This document shows, piece by piece, positions 44,847 to 54,292 of a DNA stretch of 64,000 nt. How positions within the stretch are numbered: the first letter of the stretch is position 1; every line of letters begins with the position of its first letter. The notes under the pieces are model-generated. The model was given only the letters and a program-made list of their open reading frames with translations. It ran no database searches and was not told the DNA's origin. Position numbers and translations under genes: made by a program. The DNA lies in assembly GCA_964614695.1 (NCBI GenBank), contig CAZTMB010000001.1, positions 27,706-91,705 on the forward strand, in the 5' to 3' direction. Origin of the DNA: VGXO01 sp964614695 (lineage in GTDB: Bacteria > Planctomycetota > Phycisphaerae > Phycisphaerales > SM1A02).

Positions 44847-45422
44847 TCAGACCTGGCAGTTGTTCTTCGGCCCCTCGAAGCGGTTCCACGGCATGCGGGA
44901 GAGGACCGCCGCGAGGCCGCAGGTTCCGCTCAGCCCTGCGAAGAGCAGTCCCGCCCCGAAGAACGCGGGCACGACGAGGAACCAGGGATTCACCCAGTGC
45001 GCGAGGGCGGCGCCGGCCAGCACGAACAGCCCGATGACGATCTGCACCTGCCGCATGAGCGAGATCGGCGGCGCCTTGCCGCGGCGGGTCGGAAGACTCG
45101 ACTGCTTCCACGCCGCGATGCCGCCCGCGAGGCTGTAGCCGCGATCGCCGCCTGCGGCGCGATACCGGCCGAGCGCATCGAGCGAACGCTTGCCGCTGCG
45201 GCAGTGGAAGATCACCTTTCGAGTCCCGGCCGCGAGCAGCGGCTTCGGATCGAAGGTCGAGAGCGGGTTGGATCCGGTCTGGTCGATCCACTCGGCGGCG
45301 CGCTCGTCGGGCTCTCGCACGTCGACGATCACGGCCTCGCCGGCCTCAAGCCATCGGCGAGCGGTGGCGGGATCGATCTCAAGCGATGTTTCAGCGGCGG
45401 GGGCGACGGTCGCGGTGGTCAT
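44847..45422 (-). CDS. Rhodanese with C-terminal DUF2892-like membrane part
   Basis: 191 aa. Rhodanese core with the active-site loop HCRSGKRS, followed by two hydrophobic segments and a Cys at NNCQV (DUF2892-type tail), as in membrane-anchored sulfurtransferases. Next to sulfide:quinone oxidoreductase and a CstB-like enzyme, it likely handles persulfide sulfur. Confidence 0.9.
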   Translation of the reverse strand: MTTATVAPAAETSLEIDPATARRWLEAGEAVIVDVREPDERAAEWIDQTGSNPLSTFDPKPLLAAGTRKVIFHCRSGKRSLDALGRYRAAGGDRGYSLAGGIAAWKQSSLPTRRGKAPPISLMRQVQIVIGLFVLAGAALAHWVNPWFLVVPAFFGAGLLFAGLSGTCGLAAVLSRMPWNRFEGPKNNCQV

Positions 45423-45588
45423 CGAGTGTCTCCTGGCACGGTTGGGGGCCCTGACGGCGGACTCTTCGAGTCCAGACTCGGTTCGCCGAACGGGGCGACG
45501 GGGCGGTGCGAGGCGCCGAAGCGGGTGAAGGTTCCTCCATCAGACCAGGAAATCGGTCGGAATGGTGGGGAATCCCGACGTGATCGGG

Positions 45589-46326
45589 TCAGGAGAGATC
45601 CGCACCCTGCTCGCGGTAGTGCTCCGCGACCGAGGTGCGGTACGCCTCGCGAAACTGGGCTTCGATCTTCTCCGACCAGCTCCCGGCGGCCGCGCCGCGG
45701 GAGGTGTAGTACTCGCGCATGACCGCGTCGTAGTCGGCGACCTGCGAGAGCAGCGACTCGTCGTCGGGGTAGTGCTCCTCGAAGAGCACGGCCTCCGGGG
45801 CCAGGCGAGGTCGCCGCGACGGATCCTCCGCGGGCACGCCGACGCAGAGCCCGAAGAGCGGGTAGACCCCGTGCGGAAAGCGCAGCAGCCGCTGCACCGC
45901 CCCGAGATCGTTGCGAAGCCCGCCGATGTAGCAGATCCCGTACCCCATCGATTCGAATGCGACGCAGAGGTTCTGGGCGAAGAGCGTCGCATCGATCGCG
46001 GCGACGAGGAATCCCTCGAACCGCGTCGCGTACGGAAGTTTGGCCCTCTCTGCGAGCAGGCGGTGACGCCGCGTGTCGCCGCATACGACGAAGAACGCGC
46101 CGCAGCGGGCGACCTTCGCCTGCCCTCCGGTCAGCTCGACGAGTCGCGCGAGCCGCTCGGGATCGCGAACCCGAAGCAGCGAGTACGCCTGCACGTTGGA
46201 ACTCGTCGAAGCCTGCTGGCCGGCGGTGACCGCGAGGCGGACATGGTCGTCGGGCAGCGGCGTCTCTTCGAACCGCCGGATCGAGCGGTGGGAGAGCAGG
46301 GTGTCGAGCGTGGGGTTCTGACTCAT
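45589..46326 (-). CDS. NADPH-dependent nitroreductase family protein
   Basis: 245 aa. FMN-dependent NfsA-type fold: LLSHRSIRRF at the start, QASTSSNVQAYSLLRV, and GYGICYIGGLRNDL. It could reduce quinones, nitro compounds or disulfides. Within a sulfur cluster, a polysulfide or quinone reductase role is possible but not shown. Confidence 0.88.
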   Translation of the reverse strand: MSQNPTLDTLLSHRSIRRFEETPLPDDHVRLAVTAGQQASTSSNVQAYSLLRVRDPERLARLVELTGGQAKVARCGAFFVVCGDTRRHRLLAERAKLPYATRFEGFLVAAIDATLFAQNLCVAFESMGYGICYIGGLRNDLGAVQRLLRFPHGVYPLFGLCVGVPAEDPSRRPRLAPEAVLFEEHYPDDESLLSQVADYDAVMREYYTSRGAAAGSWSEKIEAQFREAYRTSVAEHYREQGADLS

Positions 46327-46398
46327 CGCGGGAGTTGGCCTCGGAGGGAGCGGCGGCTTCGTGGGGCGTAGCCCACGGATTCCAAGGCTCCCCTGGGC

Positions 46399-47589
46399 TC
46401 AGGCACGGCCCTTGAGCATGCCGTGCCAGTAGAGGAGCGGCAGCGCCCACTTCTTGAGGGCGTACATCGAGGCTCGCTCCTTGCCTTGATCGAACGGGAA
46501 GGTCTCGAGCGGCTCGTTCTTGTAGTTGAACTCGGCCAGGATCAGCTTGCCGTATCCGGTCACGAGCGGGCAGGAGGTGTATCCGTCGTAGGCGGCGGAG
46601 CCTTCTCGCCCTTGCAGCGAGGCCAGCAGGTTGGAGACGAGGACCGGGGCCTGCTTGCGGATCGCCGCGCCGGTCTTCGAGGTCGGCAGCGAACTGCAGT
46701 CGCCGAGGGCGAAGACCTCCGGATGCCGCACATGCCGAAGCGTCGCGGAGTCGACCTCGACCCAGCCGGCGGCGTTCGCGATCGGGCTCTTCGCGATGAA
46801 CTCCGGCGGCCCCATCGGCGGGGTCACATGGATCATGTCGAACCGTTCGACCGCGTCGCCGCCGGTCTCGAGATCGCGGATGGTCGCCTCGCCGGAGTCG
46901 GCGTTCAGGGAGACGAGGTCGTGCCGGAACCGCACCTCGATGCCCTTGCGCTCGATCACCTTCATGAGCGCGTCGGCGTACTTCTGGACGGCGAAGATCT
47001 TCGGATTCGCGATCACGAACACGATGCGGCACTTGCCGCGGATGCCCTTGCGGCGCCAGTAGTCGTCCGCGAGATACATGATCTTCTGCGGAGCGCCGCC
47101 GCACTTGATGGGCGTGCTGGGGTGGGTGAAGATCGCCGTGCCGCCCTGGAACTCCGAGATCGCCTTGCGGGTGAAGTCGACGGTGTCGAAGTTGTAGTTG
47201 CTGCAGACGCCATGGCGGCCGAGTCCCTCGCGCAGGCCCGGGATGCGATCCCAAAGGAGCGACAGCCCGGCCGCGACGACCAGCCGCTCGTACCGGATCG
47301 AATCGCCGCCGCGCGTCGTCACGACGCGCTGGTCGGGATCGATCGAGGCGGCCGCGTCGCGGATCCACGTCGCCTTGCGGGGCATCACCGACGCCATCGG
47401 GCGCGCGGTCTTCCGCTTGTCGAACGCGAGCCCGCCGACGAGCGTCCAGGCGGGTTGGTAGTAGTGGACGTCGGTGGGCTCGAGCACGGCGACGTCTGGA
47501 TTCCGCATCGCGCGGCAGAGCCTCGCGGCGACGCTGATTCCGCCGGTGCCGCCTCCGATCACCAGCACTTGATGCCTTCGCTCGGCCAT
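46399..47589 (-). CDS. Sulfide:quinone oxidoreductase (SQR)
   Basis: 396 aa from an ATG at the end nearest the PDO gene. FAD-binding GGGTGGISVAARL, the redox-active Cys region HGVCSNYNF (~129) and TPIKCGGAPQ (~163), and FALGDCSSLPTSKTGAA near the C-terminus. It oxidises sulfide to persulfide or polysulfide and passes electrons to quinone, which the bc/caa3 chain in this window could reoxidise. The upstream part of the frame is a shadow. Confidence 0.92.
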   Translation of the reverse strand: MAERRHQVLVIGGGTGGISVAARLCRAMRNPDVAVLEPTDVHYYQPAWTLVGGLAFDKRKTARPMASVMPRKATWIRDAAASIDPDQRVVTTRGGDSIRYERLVVAAGLSLLWDRIPGLREGLGRHGVCSNYNFDTVDFTRKAISEFQGGTAIFTHPSTPIKCGGAPQKIMYLADDYWRRKGIRGKCRIVFVIANPKIFAVQKYADALMKVIERKGIEVRFRHDLVSLNADSGEATIRDLETGGDAVERFDMIHVTPPMGPPEFIAKSPIANAAGWVEVDSATLRHVRHPEVFALGDCSSLPTSKTGAAIRKQAPVLVSNLLASLQGREGSAAYDGYTSCPLVTGYGKLILAEFNYKNEPLETFPFDQGKERASMYALKKWALPLLYWHGMLKGRA

Positions 47590-47681
47590 GGGTTGGAACT
47601 CCGTGGGGATCTTGTCCCGCCGCCACCGGCGACATCGGCGACCACGGGTCGAGGATCGGCGCAAGAGCAACCCGTGTCAAT

Positions 47682-47725
47682 GTTCGCGTCGTGACGCCGA
47701 TGCCTTCAGGGCGAGTCACGCGAAC
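47682..47725. repeat. Inverted repeat in the SQR/persulfide dioxygenase intergenic region
   Basis: GTTCGCGT (47682-47689) and ACGCGAAC (47718-47725) are complementary arms 28 nt apart, halfway between divergent start codons. A candidate operator for a sulfide-responsive repressor. Confidence 0.4.
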
Positions 47726-47842
47726 CTGGGAACCTCGCCGGTGGAGCGCGACTCTGAGCGGCCATGCCGGGTTCGCCGGTATCCTCGTCCCCCCCGGTCG
47801 ACGGTGATGGCGGCGGCCCTCGGACTTCTCAGGAGAACCACA

Positions 47843-49276
47843 GTGCTTTGGAGACTCATCTACGACGAGGATCTCGCCGAGGCCGCGTATCTCATCGGGT
47901 GTCAGCGCACCGGCGAGGCGATCGTGTTCGATCCCGAGCGGGACGTCGATCGCTACATCGATCTCGCGAAGAGCCACGGACTCAGGATCACCGCCGTCGC
48001 CGAGACGCACATCCACGCCGACTTCCTCTCGGGCGCTCGCGAACTCGCCGAACGAGTCGGCGCGCACGTCTACGTCTCGGGGCTCGGCGGTCCGGAGTGG
48101 CAGTCCAAGTGGGTGGGGCCCTACAAGCACACGATTCTCAAGGACGGCGACGCCTTCAAGGTCGGCAACATTCGCTTCACGGCGGTGCACACGCCCGGAC
48201 ACACGCCCGAGCACCTCGTCTACCTCGTCGAGGATCAGGGCGGCGGCGCGACCGAGCCGATGGGCGCGATCACCGGCGACTTCATGTTCGTGGGCGACCT
48301 CGGACGCCCGGATCTGCTCGAGTCGGCGGCCGGCCTCGCCGGCGTCGCGGACGGATTCGCCCACGATCTCCATCGCACGACCGCGAAGTTCATGGTCCAG
48401 CCCGATCACCTGCAGATCTGGCCGGCGCACGGTTCGGGCTCGGCCTGCGGCAAGGCGCTCGGCGCGGTGCCGCAGACCACGATGGGCTACGAACGTCGCT
48501 TCAATCCGATGCTTCGGCTCGTCGACGACGAGCAGGCGTTCGTGAAGTCGATTCTCGAGGGTCAGCCCGAGCCTCCCGTCTACTTCGCACGCATGAAGGC
48601 GTGGAATCGCGACGGCGTTCCCTTGCTCGGCGAGCTGCCCAAGCCGCGCAAGCTCTCCGCCGACGAGATCGCCGGCGCGTTGGCGAAGGGCGTGGTGCCG
48701 ATCGACGTGCGTTCGCAGCCCGCCTTCGTCGCGAAGCATCTTCCGGGCAGCCTCTGGGCCCGGCCGGGATCGGCGTTCCTCATGGCGATCGGCAGCTACG
48801 GCGAGCCGTCGGACACGTTCCTGCTGGTCTGCGAAGCGCACGAGGTCGATCGGCTCATGCGCAATCTCGTCCGCATCGGGCTTGATCGCGTGGCGGCGTG
48901 GATCGATCCGGCGACGCTTGAGCAGCATTTCGACGCCGGCGGCCAGCACGACTCGATTCCCGAGATCTCCGTCGAGGAACTCGCCCAGCGCCTCGACTCG
49001 ACTCCGGGGATTCCGCTTCTCGACGTACGCCGCGCAACCGAGCACGCGGCAGGCTGCATCGCAGGCGCGGTCAACGTGGCCCACACGCGTCTCTACCCGC
49101 GACTGGCCGAGGTTCCGGCGGGCGATCCGATCCTGATCCACTGCCAAAGTGGAATCCGATCCACCATGGCGTCCGCGGCGCTCAAGCGACGCGGGCGGAG
49201 CCCGGTGAACGTGGCGGGCGGATATCTCGCTTGGCAGAAGGGACCCGGCGCCCGCGCCGCCTCGCCTTGCTCATGA
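47843..49276 (+). CDS. Persulfide dioxygenase fused to two rhodanese domains (CstB-like)
   Basis: 477 aa from a GTG, seven nt after AGGAG. Metallo-beta-lactamase domain with H56/H58/D60 (THIHADFLSG), H116 and H120 in HTPGHTPEH, and GDLGRPDLL. Then a degenerate rhodanese (~270-350; its loop reads CEAHEVDR), and a second rhodanese with active Cys ~434 (HCQSGIRSTM). The order MBL, pseudo-rhodanese, rhodanese is that of staphylococcal CstB, which converts persulfides to thiosulfate. It is divergent from SQR. Confidence 0.92.
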   Translation: MLWRLIYDEDLAEAAYLIGCQRTGEAIVFDPERDVDRYIDLAKSHGLRITAVAETHIHADFLSGARELAERVGAHVYVSGLGGPEWQSKWVGPYKHTILKDGDAFKVGNIRFTAVHTPGHTPEHLVYLVEDQGGGATEPMGAITGDFMFVGDLGRPDLLESAAGLAGVADGFAHDLHRTTAKFMVQPDHLQIWPAHGSGSACGKALGAVPQTTMGYERRFNPMLRLVDDEQAFVKSILEGQPEPPVYFARMKAWNRDGVPLLGELPKPRKLSADEIAGALAKGVVPIDVRSQPAFVAKHLPGSLWARPGSAFLMAIGSYGEPSDTFLLVCEAHEVDRLMRNLVRIGLDRVAAWIDPATLEQHFDAGGQHDSIPEISVEELAQRLDSTPGIPLLDVRRATEHAAGCIAGAVNVAHTRLYPRLAEVPAGDPILIHCQSGIRSTMASAALKRRGRSPVNVAGGYLAWQKGPGARAASPCS

Positions 49277-49324
49277 GCATCAGCGACCGGGATTCAGCCG
49301 CGCCGGACCGCTGCGGAATCCGCG

Positions 49325-50428
49325 GTGAGTAGGACCTCCGAACCCGCCGGCGACGCGTCGAGGCCGATCGCCCACGCGATCTCCCCGTGGCGTGCCGCGG
49401 TGGTGGTGATTGCGCTCGTCGCGGTCGCGGGCCCATGGGGAAGAGCCGATGCCGCGCTTCTCGTGGGCATCGCGATCGCCCTCGCCGGAGCCGCCGAGTT
49501 CGTCCACTTCGGGCGAACCGCCTCCAAGTGGCTGATCCAGATCTGCGTGGTGCTGCTTGGTATGCGGCTCGATCTCTCGATGCTTCGCGACGCGGTGGTC
49601 GACGGGCTCGGGCTCGCCGTCGGCACCATCGTCGGAGCGATCGCGATGGGTCTCCTGCTCGGACGATTGCTTCGGATCGGTCGCGAGACCTCCGCGCTCA
49701 TCACCTGCGGCACCGCCATCTGCGGAGGGTCGGCGATCGTCGCGGTGGGGGGCGCGATCGGAGCCTCCGCGTCGGTGATGGCCGTGGCGATCGGCGCGAT
49801 CTTCTGCCTCAATGCCCTCGGTCTCTGGCTGCTCCCGATGATCGGGCAGGCCCTTGAACTGACCGATGTGCAGTTCGGTCAATGGGCCGGTGTCGCCCTG
49901 CACGACATCGCCTCGGTCGGCGGGGCGTCGGAGGCCTATGGCGGCACCGCCTTCGAGGTGGCGACGGTGGTCAAGTTGACCCGCGTGGTCTGGATCACCC
50001 CGCTCGCGCTGCTGGCCCCGTGGTTCGTTCGTCATGGATCGACCGGGCATGTCCGATCGCCGTTCCCCTGGTTCATCCTCGGTTTCCTTCTGGCGAGCGT
50101 CGCGCGAACCGTGTTCCCCGCGATCGCCGGGTGGGGCAACGCGATCGCCGCGGTCTCCGGGGTCGGATTCCAGGCGGCGCTCTTCATGATCGGGTTGGGG
50201 ATCTCCCGGTCGATCCTTCGGAAGGTCGGATGGCGGGCTCTCGCCCAGGCGACGGTGCTGTGGGTCCTCCTGGCGGGGGGCACCTTGGCGGTGATCGTGT
50301 GGGGGCCGGGTTCGGTGACACCGGCCGCGCCGGGCGTCGAGGTCTCCGTTGCACTCGACCCGGGACCGACCCCTGAACCCGGGGCTCGCGACCTTGCCCG
50401 GCCCACCGGCGACCGGGCTCCGGCGTAA
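49325..50428 (+). CDS. YeiH-family putative sulfate/sulfite exporter
   Basis: 367 aa from a GTG. Ten or so helices of the YeiH family: LQICVVLLGMRLDLSML-like region, TCGTAICGGSAIVAVG and VALHDIASVGGASE. It may expel sulfite/thiosulfate produced by the CstB-like enzyme encoded 48 nt upstream. The Pro-rich tail is not conserved. Confidence 0.88.
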   Translation: MSRTSEPAGDASRPIAHAISPWRAAVVVIALVAVAGPWGRADAALLVGIAIALAGAAEFVHFGRTASKWLIQICVVLLGMRLDLSMLRDAVVDGLGLAVGTIVGAIAMGLLLGRLLRIGRETSALITCGTAICGGSAIVAVGGAIGASASVMAVAIGAIFCLNALGLWLLPMIGQALELTDVQFGQWAGVALHDIASVGGASEAYGGTAFEVATVVKLTRVVWITPLALLAPWFVRHGSTGHVRSPFPWFILGFLLASVARTVFPAIAGWGNAIAAVSGVGFQAALFMIGLGISRSILRKVGWRALAQATVLWVLLAGGTLAVIVWGPGSVTPAAPGVEVSVALDPGPTPEPGARDLARPTGDRAPA

Positions 50429-50430
50429 GG

Positions 50431-50448
50431 CTTAACACGATCTTCACG
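50431..50448 (+). promoter_or_regulatory. Pho-box-like direct repeat upstream of pstS
   Basis: CTTAACACGATCTTCACG: CTTAACA and CTTCACG with a 4-nt spacer, i.e. 11-bp periodicity as in PhoB/PhoP boxes. It starts 2 nt after the YeiH stop and ends 85 nt before the pstS ATG. Confidence 0.55.
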
Positions 50449-50533
50449 TGCCGCCATCGCCACGATCGGGGGCGGCGGCGACAGTTCCCGCTCCCTCGAT
50501 CCGGGACCGTCGGTCCCTGCGGAGCCATTGACC

Positions 50534-51529
50534 ATGCCCACCCTTCGAACTTCGCTGCTTGCGACCCTTGCCCTGCTTCTCGCGACCCTGATGGCGGCTC
50601 CCGTGTCGGCCCAGGTGGCGGTGGATCCGGACCTGCCGGAGTACACCCCGGTGCAGGGCGTGTCCGGCAACATCAAGAGCATCGGCTCGGACACCATGAA
50701 CAACGAGATGACGCTCTGGGCGGAGGGCTTCCGGGTCTTCTATCCCAACGTCAACGTCGAGATCGAGGGCAAGGGATCGTCGACCGGTCCGGTCGCCCTC
50801 ATCGCCGGCACGGCGCTCTTCGCGCCCATGAGCCGACCCATGAAGGCGAAGGAAGAGGACGACTTCGAGAAGAAGTACGGCTACAAGCCGACGCCGCTCG
50901 AGACCTCGATCGACATGCTGGCGGTCTTCGTCCACAAGGACAACCCGGTCGCCAAGACCGGCCTCACCCTGCAGCAGGTCGACGCGATCTTCTCGAAGAA
51001 CCGCAAGGGCGGCCTGAAGGACGACATCCGGACCTGGGGCGACCTGGGACTGACCGGCGAGTGGGCGAACAAGCCCATCAGCACCTACGGCCGCAACTCC
51101 GCCTCGGGCACCTACGGCTACTTCAAGGACGTCGCGCTCTTCGGCGGCGACTTCAAGGACTCGGTCAAGGAGCAGCCCGGATCGAGCGCCGTGATCCAGG
51201 GCGTCGCCAACGACCCGTTTGCCATCGGCTACAGCGGCATCGGCTACCTGACCGCGGACGTCCTGGCGGTGCCGCTGTCTCGGGACTCGGGCAGCCCGAT
51301 GGTCGCCGCCACCCCCGAGAACGCCTACACCGGCGAGTACCCGCTTGCTCGGTTCCTCTACGTCTATCTGAACTACAAGCCCGGCAGCCGCCTTGCCCCG
51401 CTGCCGCGGGAGTTCATCCGGTACATTTTCAGCCGGAGCGGACAGACCGCGGTGCTCAAGGGCGGCTACTTCCCCGTGACCGCCGCGGTGGCGAAGGACA
51501 ACCTCGCTCGCGTCGGCATCACGGATTGA
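50534..51529 (+). CDS. pstS: Phosphate-binding protein PstS
   Basis: 331 aa from an ATG nine nt after GGAG; a TTG two codons earlier is less likely. Signal peptide to ~29 (AQVAVD). The phosphate site includes GSDTMNNEMTLWAEGF, EGKGSSTG, MSRPMK and RNSASGTYGYF. Captures phosphate in the periplasm for the PstCAB channel. Confidence 0.94.
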   Translation: MPTLRTSLLATLALLLATLMAAPVSAQVAVDPDLPEYTPVQGVSGNIKSIGSDTMNNEMTLWAEGFRVFYPNVNVEIEGKGSSTGPVALIAGTALFAPMSRPMKAKEEDDFEKKYGYKPTPLETSIDMLAVFVHKDNPVAKTGLTLQQVDAIFSKNRKGGLKDDIRTWGDLGLTGEWANKPISTYGRNSASGTYGYFKDVALFGGDFKDSVKEQPGSSAVIQGVANDPFAIGYSGIGYLTADVLAVPLSRDSGSPMVAATPENAYTGEYPLARFLYVYLNYKPGSRLAPLPREFIRYIFSRSGQTAVLKGGYFPVTAAVAKDNLARVGITD

Positions 51530-51646
51530 TCGCCGAGGATCCGCCTCGACCGTCCGTGGACCTCTCCCCGGACTCGTCTCCGCCAGTTCTCCCGCCGTCG
51601 GACGTCGGGAGCGTCGTTCCTCCTTCCGTCCGTCGAGGATCCCCGC

Positions 51647-54292
51647 GTGTCCGAGCCGACCTTCACCGGATGGGTGCGCCGACGCACCACTTCCGTGCGC
51701 GTGAAGGTCGCCGACGCGGTCGCGAAGACGCTGATCACGACGGCCGGCATCTCGACGATCATCGCGGTCGTCGGAATGTGCGTGTTCCTCGTGGCGGTGG
51801 CGGTGCCGCTCTTCCTGCCCGGATCCGTCACACCGCGGACCGGAGCGCCGGCGCTGCTTGATCCCGACGGCGATCCGCCGGTCCACATCGCCCTCGACGA
51901 GCACGAGACGATCGGACTCGCGATCTTCGCCGACGGAGAGGCGATGGTCTTCGAGGCGGCGACCGGGCGGGAACTCCTGCGACGAAGCCTGTTCGGAGGC
52001 GAAGTGCCGACGGCGATGTCGTTCGCGCCGACCGGCGGCGAGGCGATCTTCGGATTCGCCGACGGCACGCTCCGCTACGGATCGATCGGCTTCGAGCCGG
52101 AGTTCGTCGAGCCGTCGCAGATCGAGCCGGAGTTCCGCATCCTGAGTGTCGGCGAGGCGAGGACCCGCGGCGAGGGCGTCGTGCAGCGGACGCCGACCGG
52201 ATCGTTCCGGACGCAGCGGTTCGTCTCGAGGCTTTCCGATCCGGTTCGGATCTCCGAGGCGTCGATCCACGCGGTCGATCTCTCGATGCTTCCAAGCGGA
52301 CCGATCCTCGCCGCGGTCGATGCGGAGCGGGTCTTCCACGTCAAGGCGGTCACGATCATCCGCAACCTGATGACGCGGAAGGAGACGATCCGCGTGGCGG
52401 GCGGCGCTATGGAGCTGCCCGCGGAGATCGCCGGCGGCCGATTGCCGCAGCACTGCCTGCTCGAAGGACGCGCCGACTCGGCGATCCTCGTCTGGAACAG
52501 CGGACGGGCGCTGAGGCTCGACACCCGCGATCGCGGCGAGCCGAAGGTCGCGGAGCGATTCAGCCTGCTCGACGGCGACGACGCGTCGATCTCGTCGATC
52601 GGCTTCATGATCGGCAAGACCACGCTGCTCGTGGGCGACTCGGACGGCCGCCTGCAGACGTGGTTCCGCATCCGGCCTTCCGACGAGCGCGAGGCGGCGA
52701 AGCTCGTCGACGGCTCGCGCCTCGTGCTGGCGCACGAACTCCCTGGAGACTCGGGCGTCGCGGTGACGTCGCTCGCGTCCTCGAGCCGCACCCGCATGGT
52801 CGCGGCCGGATTCGCCGACGGTTCGTCGCGGCTCTACTACGTCACCAACGATCGACTGCTGGCCGAGTGCCCGCCGCAGGACGGACAGCGGGCCTCGATC
52901 TCCGCGATCGCGCTCAGTCCGAAGGACGACGGTCTGCTCACCGCATCGAAGGACGGTCTCTTCCGGTGGGGGATCGACATCCCGCATCCGCAGACGACGC
53001 TCGGCTCGATCTTCGGGAAGGTCTGGTACGAGGGATACGAGAAGCCCGAGCACGTCTGGCAGAGTTCCTCGGGCACCGACGAGTTCGAGCCGAAGTTCGG
53101 CCTCGTCCCGCTGATCTTCGGATCGATCAAGGCCACCTTCTACGCGATGCTCTTCGGGACGCCGCTGGCGATCCTCGGGGCGATCTACACGAGCGAGTAC
53201 CTGCATCCCAAGACGCGGGCCCGCGTGAAGCCCGCGATCGAGATCATGGCGAGCCTGCCGAGCGTGGTGCTCGGGTTTCTCGCGGCGCTCGTCTTCGCGC
53301 CGCTCGTGGAACGCGCGGTGCCGGCGATCCTCTCCGCGTTCATCGCGGTGCCGTTCGCGGTGCTGGTCGGTGCCCACCTCTGGCAGTTCGTGCCGACCGC
53401 GCGAGCGAACCGAATGGCCGCCTGGCGGGTTCCGCTGGCGATGCTCTTCGCGATCGCCGGCGTCGCGGCGGGATTCGCGGCGGGGCCGTGGCTCGAACGC
53501 CTGCTCTTCGGCGGCGACATCATGGGCTGGCTCGCGTGGAAGCCTGCCGGCGACGGACCGCAGGATTCCCCGTTCGCAAGCCCGGTCGGCGGCTGGGTGA
53601 TGCTTCTGCTGCCGATCGCGTCCGTCGCGGCGTGGTGGCTCGTCTCGCTCGCGATGGGCGGACGCCGACGCGACGCCATCGCGCGGCTCGGCCGCGGTGC
53701 GGCGGCCGCGGCGCAGGCGGCGAAGTTCCTCGGCGGCACGGGCCTCTGCCTCGGCATCACCTTCGGGGTGGCGTGGGTGCTCTCGGCGATGGGCTTCGAC
53801 CCTCGCGGCGGCGTGGTCGACACCTACGTCCAGCGCAACGCGCTGATCGTCGGCTTCCTCATGGGCTTCGCGGTGATCCCCATCATCTACACGATCGCGG
53901 AGGACGCGCTCTCGAGCGTGCCGGAGCATCTGCGGAGCGCGTCGCTTGGTCTCGGCGCGACGCCTTGGCAGACCGCGATGCGCATCGTCGTGCCCACGGC
54001 GATGAGCGGGATCTTCTCCGCGGTGATGGTCGGGCTCGGTCGCGCCGTCGGCGAGACCATGATCGTGCTGATGGCCGCCGGCAACACGCCGATCATGCAG
54101 TGGAACGTCTTCAACGGCTTCCGCACGCTCTCGGCGAACATCGCGGTCGAACTGCCCGAGGCCGTGCAGCACTCGACCGAGTACCGCATGCTCTTCCTCG
54201 CGGGACTGAGCCTCTTCGTGCTCACCTTCCTCGTGAACACGGTGGCGGAAGCGGTCCGGCAGCGGTTCCGCAAGAGGGCCTTCGCGCTGTGA
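51647..54292 (+). CDS. pstC: PstC permease with a large extracytoplasmic beta-propeller-like insert
   Basis: 881 aa against ~320 in E. coli. After one N-terminal span (~30-56) comes a ~400-residue insert with repeated short strands (IGLAIFADGEAMVFEAATG; SISAIALSPKDDGLLTASKDG), suggesting a WD40/quinoprotein-like propeller. Then the conserved permease part with FYAMLFGTPLAILGAIYTSEYL, PSVVLGFLAALV and the EAA-like ASLGLGATPWQTAMRIVVPTA. Its TGA overlaps the pstA GTG. Confidence 0.92.
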   Translation: MSEPTFTGWVRRRTTSVRVKVADAVAKTLITTAGISTIIAVVGMCVFLVAVAVPLFLPGSVTPRTGAPALLDPDGDPPVHIALDEHETIGLAIFADGEAMVFEAATGRELLRRSLFGGEVPTAMSFAPTGGEAIFGFADGTLRYGSIGFEPEFVEPSQIEPEFRILSVGEARTRGEGVVQRTPTGSFRTQRFVSRLSDPVRISEASIHAVDLSMLPSGPILAAVDAERVFHVKAVTIIRNLMTRKETIRVAGGAMELPAEIAGGRLPQHCLLEGRADSAILVWNSGRALRLDTRDRGEPKVAERFSLLDGDDASISSIGFMIGKTTLLVGDSDGRLQTWFRIRPSDEREAAKLVDGSRLVLAHELPGDSGVAVTSLASSSRTRMVAAGFADGSSRLYYVTNDRLLAECPPQDGQRASISAIALSPKDDGLLTASKDGLFRWGIDIPHPQTTLGSIFGKVWYEGYEKPEHVWQSSSGTDEFEPKFGLVPLIFGSIKATFYAMLFGTPLAILGAIYTSEYLHPKTRARVKPAIEIMASLPSVVLGFLAALVFAPLVERAVPAILSAFIAVPFAVLVGAHLWQFVPTARANRMAAWRVPLAMLFAIAGVAAGFAAGPWLERLLFGGDIMGWLAWKPAGDGPQDSPFASPVGGWVMLLLPIASVAAWWLVSLAMGGRRRDAIARLGRGAAAAAQAAKFLGGTGLCLGITFGVAWVLSAMGFDPRGGVVDTYVQRNALIVGFLMGFAVIPIIYTIAEDALSSVPEHLRSASLGLGATPWQTAMRIVVPTAMSGIFSAVMVGLGRAVGETMIVLMAAGNTPIMQWNVFNGFRTLSANIAVELPEAVQHSTEYRMLFLAGLSLFVLTFLVNTVAEAVRQRFRKRAFAL

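Noticed and set aside
45419..49147. A 1242-codon minus-strand open frame
   Set aside because: Overlaps SQR, nitroreductase and the CstB-like gene in other frames; no recognisable domain.
50444..54172. A 1242-codon minus-strand open frame opposite pst genes
   Set aside because: Arg/Asp/His-rich shadow of pstS and pstC.
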